Source: Vulcanimicrobiia bacterium (GTDB taxonomy: Bacteria > Vulcanimicrobiota > Vulcanimicrobiia > Vulcanimicrobiales > Vulcanimicrobiaceae). Taken from it: a stretch of DNA of 7,337 bases. Positions within the stretch are counted from its first letter, which is position 1. Each line of letters begins with the position of its first letter. Of the stretch, positions 4,325 to 7,337 are shown piece by piece. The notes under the pieces were generated by a model. That model worked only from the letters and a program-made list of their open reading frames with translations, did no database searches and was not told where the DNA came from. A program made the translations under genes and the position numbers. The stretch is from contig JANWKW010000180.1 in assembly GCA_025451135.1 (NCBI GenBank), forward strand, positions 1 through 7,337, read 5' to 3'.

Positions 4325-5878
4325 TCAGAGCGGGATGTTGCCGTGTTTGCGTTTGGGGCGCTCGACCCGCTTGGTGCGCAGCATCTCGAGCGCGGTCGCG
4401 ATCGCGCCCCGCGTCCTCCGGGCCTCGATCACGCCGTCGACGTAGCCGTATTGGGCGGCGATGTACGGATTGGCGAACCGCTCCACGTACTCGTCGATCA
4501 GCTCCTGCATCTTCGCGTCCTGGTCCGCCGCCGCGGCGATCTCGCGGCGGAAGATCGTCTTGACGGCGCCTTCGGCGCCCATCACCGCGATCTCGGCGGT
4601 CGGCCAGGCCAGATTGACGTCGGCCCGGATGTGCTTGCTCGCCATCACGTCGTAGGCGCCGCCGTAGGCCTTGCGGGTGATGATCGTGATCTTCGGCACG
4701 GTCGCCTCGGCGTACGCGTAGAGCAGTTTCGCGCCGTGCGTGATGATGCCGCCGTACTCCTGATCGGTGCCCGGCAGGAACCCCGGGACGTCGACGAAGG
4801 TGACGATCGGGATGTTGAACGCATCGCAGAAACGCACGAAGCGCGCGGCCTTGATCGACGACTTGATGTCGAGCACGCCGGCCAGCACGTTCGGCTGATT
4901 GCCCACGACGCCGATGCTCCGGCCGTCGATCCGGCCGAATCCGCAGATGATGTTGCCCGCGTAGGACGGCTGGATCTCGAAGAAGTCGCCATCGTCGAGG
5001 ACCGGTTCGATGACGTCGTGCATGTCGTACGGTTTGTTGGACGAGTCCGGCACGATCTCGTCGAGCTCCGGGATCTCGCGCTGCGGATCGTCGGCGCTCT
5101 CGAAACGCGGAGGATCGTCCAGGTTGTTCTGCGGCAGGAACGACAGCAGCGCGCGCGTCTGCGCGATCGCATCGTCTTCGTCGGCCGCGACCAGATGGGC
5201 GACGCCGCTCTTGGTGGCGTGAGTCGTCGCGCCGCCGAGCTCGTCGAACGTGACCTCCTCGCCGGTGACCGTCTTGATGATCTCCGGGCCGGTGATGAAC
5301 ATCTGCGAGATGCCCTCGGTCATGATCACGAAGTCGGTGATCGCAGGCGAGTAGACCGCGCCGCCGGCGCACGGTCCGGCGATCAGGCTGATCTGCGGGA
5401 TCACGCCGCTGGCCTGGACGTTGCGCCAGAAGATCTCCGCGTAGCCGCCCAGCGCGACCACGCCTTCCTGGATGCGCGCGCCGCCGGAATCGTTGATGCC
5501 GATGATCGGCGAGCCGGTGCGCACCGCCAGATCCATCACCTTGCAGATCTTCTCGGCGAAGGCTTCGCCGAGCGAACCGCCGAGCACGGTGAAGTCCTGC
5601 GAGAACAGGAAGACCTGCCGCCCGTCGATGGTCGCGCGGCCGGTCACGACGCCGTCGCCGAGGAACTCTTTCTCGTCCAATCCGAAACCGTTGGCGCGGT
5701 GGACGACGAACGCGTCGAGTTCGGTGAACGATCCGGGGTCGACCAGTCCGTCGATCCGTTCGCGAGCCGTGCGCTTTCCGCGCGCGTGCTGCTTCTCGAC
5801 CGCCGCCGCGCCCGCCGGAGCCTCCGCCAGCGCGCGCTTGCGCTGGAGCTCGTCGTATTTCTCGCCGTGGGTCTTCAT
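4325..5878 (-). CDS. pccB: Acyl-CoA (propionyl-CoA) carboxylase beta subunit, carboxyltransferase
   Basis: Transfers CO2 from carboxybiotin to the alpha carbon of propionyl-CoA (possibly also acetyl-CoA), giving methylmalonyl- or malonyl-CoA; cytoplasmic, normally a hexamer. The 517-aa protein is of full family length with two crotonase-fold halves. The N-half has HARGKRTARERID (31-43), FSQDFTVLGGSLGE (92-105), the oxyanion-hole segments NDSGGARIQEG (129-139) and GPCAGGAVYSPA (168-179), and MFITGPE (193-199). The C-half has PGFLPGTDQEYGGIITHGAK (365-384), ITRKAYGGAYDVMASKH (400-416) and NLAWPTAEIAVMGAEGAV (422-439), and it ends in the family's KHGNIPL. Asp410 in GGAYDVM aligns with Asp422 of Streptomyces coelicolor PccB, a residue tied to propionyl- versus acetyl-CoA preference, so propionyl-CoA is favoured. 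AAGGG lies 8 nt before the ATG at 5878. It is the first carboxylase gene in the transcription unit; its alpha partner is about 2 kb downstream, past three other genes. Confidence 0.96.
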   Translation of the reverse strand: MKTHGEKYDELQRKRALAEAPAGAAAVEKQHARGKRTARERIDGLVDPGSFTELDAFVVHRANGFGLDEKEFLGDGVVTGRATIDGRQVFLFSQDFTVLGGSLGEAFAEKICKVMDLAVRTGSPIIGINDSGGARIQEGVVALGGYAEIFWRNVQASGVIPQISLIAGPCAGGAVYSPAITDFVIMTEGISQMFITGPEIIKTVTGEEVTFDELGGATTHATKSGVAHLVAADEDDAIAQTRALLSFLPQNNLDDPPRFESADDPQREIPELDEIVPDSSNKPYDMHDVIEPVLDDGDFFEIQPSYAGNIICGFGRIDGRSIGVVGNQPNVLAGVLDIKSSIKAARFVRFCDAFNIPIVTFVDVPGFLPGTDQEYGGIITHGAKLLYAYAEATVPKITIITRKAYGGAYDVMASKHIRADVNLAWPTAEIAVMGAEGAVKTIFRREIAAAADQDAKMQELIDEYVERFANPYIAAQYGYVDGVIEARRTRGAIATALEMLRTKRVERPKRKHGNIPL

Positions 5879-5957
5879 CGAGAGAGCCCTTGCACAGGCT
5901 TCGAGCGCGAACCTTTCTGCCCGTGCGTCTCGCGGGCGGCGCGCGTCCGGTCGAAGC
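5879..5957. other. 79-bp gap upstream of the carboxyltransferase gene
   Basis: This gap separates the efflux transporter from the carboxylase genes on the same strand. It holds a possible Shine-Dalgarno (AAGGG at about 5887-5891 on the minus strand) for the carboxyltransferase. A perfect 7-bp inverted repeat, GCTTCGA at 5898-5904 and TCGAAGC at 5951-5957, is 46 bp apart. No T-tract terminator or recognisable sigma-70 promoter is visible, so whether a new transcript starts here cannot be settled from sequence. Confidence 0.4.
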
Positions 5958-7337
5958 TTAGTCGGCGATCGCCACCGGCGGCGCTGCGGCGCCGCCTTTG
6001 GCCGGCCGCAGCAGCAGCGAGAGCGGCGTCAGGATCAGCGTGATGACCCCGAGGAAGAAGAACGCGTCCGCGAACGCCATCGTCGCGGCCTGCTGTCCGA
6101 CGATCCGCGCGAGCATCGCGAGCGGCGCGTGCGCGAGGAACTGCACGGCCGCGACGCTGTGCCGCGTCACCTCGTCGGCGAGCGCGTCGAAGTGCTGCGC
6201 GCCGCGACGGTCCAGCAGCGTCACCAGGACCGCGGTCGAGACCGACCCGCCCAACTGCTGGCACAGGCTCAGCAGCGACGTGGCTTTCTGCGTGTCCGGA
6301 CCCGAGACGCTGTTGAGGACCGCGACCGAGAGCGGCACGAACAGCATGCCGAAGCCGATCCCGCCCAGGATCAACACGAACGCGAACGTCCAGAAGGTCG
6401 AGTCGGTGGTGACGATCTGCGCGTTGAGGAGATTGGCGATCGCGACCACGACGAACCCGATGCCGAGCAGGACGCGCGGCTGCCATCGCGCGCGCATCAG
6501 CAAGAACAGCGTCACCGGGGTCATCAGCGCGATCGCGGCCGCCCGCATCAGGATCGACTCGCCCGAGAGCGTCGCGGTGAAATTGAGGTAGGTCTGCTGG
6601 AATTGCGGCGCCAGGATGACGCCGCCGAAGAGCGAGAAGGCCAGCGTCATCGCGAGCAGACAGCCGGCCGCGACCGTGCGGTTCTTGAGGATCCGCAGGT
6701 CCACGATCGGCTGCTTGACGTGCAGCTCCCACCACACGAAGAACGCGAGCGCGGCCGCGCTCAGGCCGCTCAGGAGCAGGATCGTCGGGTCGTTGAACCA
6801 GTCGTTGCGTTCGCCTTCGTCGAGAACGTACTGCAGCGAACCCAGACCGGTGGCGAGCAGGCCCAGGCCGATCCCGTCGACCGACGCGCGACCGCGCCGC
6901 GGCGGGTTGCGCAGCAGCATGCCGACCAGCACGGCGGCCGCGATGCCGGGGATGACGTTGATGTAGAAGATCCAGTTACACGAGAGCGCGTCGGTCAGGA
7001 TGCCGCCCAGCGTCGGCCCGAGACTCGGCCCGACGATCGCGCCGAGCGAGACCAGCGCCTGGCTCTTGCCGATCTCCTTGGCCGGAAACGTGTCGCGCAT
7101 GATCGCCTGTCCGGTCGAGATCAGGCCGCCGCCGCACAGGCCCTGCAGGATGCGGAAGAAGATCAGTTGGTCGAGCGACTGGGCGAAGCCGCACAGCGCC
7201 GACGTGATGGTGAAGCCGACGATCGCCGCGACGTAGTACTGGCGGCGCCCGAGCAGCTGCTGCAGCCACGGCGTGAGCGGGATCACGATCACGGCCGCGA
7301 TGATGTAGCCGGTGATGATCCACGCGCCTTGGTCGAA
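5958..7337 (-). CDS. DHA2-family MFS multidrug/H+ antiporter (EmrB/QacA type), 5' end outside window
   Basis: An inner-membrane proton-driven exporter; substrate unknown. The 459 visible residues continue in frame to the window edge, starting FDQGAWIITGYIIAA, which is the end of the first periplasmic loop and TM2 of this family; about 20-50 N-terminal residues are missing. An internal GTG at 7292 is not the start, because the family sequence continues before it. Seen: PLTPWLQQLLGRRQ with motif A GRR (about visible residues 30-32), motif B RILQGLCGGG (62-71), motif C GAIVGPSLGPTLGG (99-112) characteristic of antiporters, and WIFYIN (122-127). About a dozen further hydrophobic segments follow, consistent with 14 TM helices, and the protein ends in a short Ala/Pro-rich cytoplasmic tail. 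It lies 79 bp before the carboxyltransferase on the same strand; an EmrA-type adaptor may be upstream but is not visible. Linkage to the carboxylase module may be accidental. Confidence 0.93.
   Translation of the reverse strand, partial: FDQGAWIITGYIIAAVIVIPLTPWLQQLLGRRQYYVAAIVGFTITSALCGFAQSLDQLIFFRILQGLCGGGLISTGQAIMRDTFPAKEIGKSQALVSLGAIVGPSLGPTLGGILTDALSCNWIFYINVIPGIAAAVLVGMLLRNPPRRGRASVDGIGLGLLATGLGSLQYVLDEGERNDWFNDPTILLLSGLSAAALAFFVWWELHVKQPIVDLRILKNRTVAAGCLLAMTLAFSLFGGVILAPQFQQTYLNFTATLSGESILMRAAAIALMTPVTLFLLMRARWQPRVLLGIGFVVVAIANLLNAQIVTTDSTFWTFAFVLILGGIGFGMLFVPLSVAVLNSVSGPDTQKATSLLSLCQQLGGSVSTAVLVTLLDRRGAQHFDALADEVTRHSVAAVQFLAHAPLAMLARIVGQQAATMAFADAFFFLGVITLILTPLSLLLRPAKGGAAAPPVAIAD

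Noticed and set aside
4311..5372. Possible fusion: the open frame of the exported protein continues upstream through most of the carboxyltransferase gene
   Set aside because: The upstream part is an Arg-rich shadow frame. A strong Shine-Dalgarno and a signal peptide place the real start at 4310.
5898..5957. 7-bp inverted repeat in the gap before the carboxyltransferase as a terminator or operator
   Set aside because: The arms are 46 bp apart, no T-tract follows, and a 7-bp match between such sites is not unusual in GC-rich DNA.
4343..6043. A 566-codon open frame on the plus strand opposite the carboxyltransferase gene
   Set aside because: Same antisense artefact; it spans a gene boundary and encodes low-complexity Arg/Asp/Val-rich sequence.
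7290..7292. GTG at 7292 as the start of the MFS transporter
   Set aside because: The frame continues to the window edge with family-like sequence (WIITGYIIAA), so this GTG is an internal Val and the gene is truncated by the window.

Overview
The window is very GC-rich bacterial DNA in which every gene I can support lies on the minus strand, so transcription runs from the right edge (7337) to the left edge (1). The content is that of a propionyl-CoA / methylmalonyl-CoA module: a carboxyltransferase subunit, a probable small epsilon-type subunit, a fused biotin carboxylase/biotin carrier subunit, and the start of methylmalonyl-CoA mutase. An enoyl-ACP reductase (FabI) and two poorly characterised genes are interspersed. 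Small-type mutase, a carboxylase with fused BC-BCCP, and dispersed repeats of the 'TGTCATCCCGAGC...AGTCGAGGGACC' type suggest a high-GC, sparsely cultivated environmental lineage. Something like Candidatus Eremiobacterota/Dormibacterota is only a guess; the sequence does not fix the phylum.

Layout in transcription order: (1) 7337-5958, DHA2-type 14-TM drug/H+ antiporter, 5' end outside the window; (2) 5878-4325, carboxyltransferase (PccB-like); (3) 4310-3624, secreted DsrE/F-like protein, 14 bp after the carboxyltransferase with a good Shine-Dalgarno; (4) 3543-3250, 97-aa protein of unknown function; (5) 3209-2424, FabI with a GTG start; (6) 2427-2269, 52-aa epsilon-like protein joined to FabI by ATGA and to the next gene by TGATG; (7) 2269-479, biotin carboxylase + biotin carrier (PccA/AccA3-like); (8) 476-<1, methylmalonyl-CoA mutase large subunit, N-terminal 158 codons only.

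Working together, genes 2, 6 and 7 should form a biotin-dependent acyl-CoA carboxylase making methylmalonyl-CoA from propionyl-CoA (and possibly malonyl-CoA from acetyl-CoA). The mutase would then convert methylmalonyl-CoA to succinyl-CoA after epimerisation; no epimerase is visible here. FabI points to a tie with fatty acid synthesis, which would use malonyl-CoA.

The most unusual observation is that two copies of one dispersed palindromic-type repeat family lie inside the coding sequences of two adjacent carboxylase genes: the BC-BCCP linker and the middle of the 52-aa epsilon-like gene. They are read in different frames with no stop codon, so each has become part of a protein. There is no gene-free stretch over 300 bases; the longest gaps are about 80 bp. 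No RNA genes, CRISPR, insertion sequences or convincing rho-independent terminators were seen.
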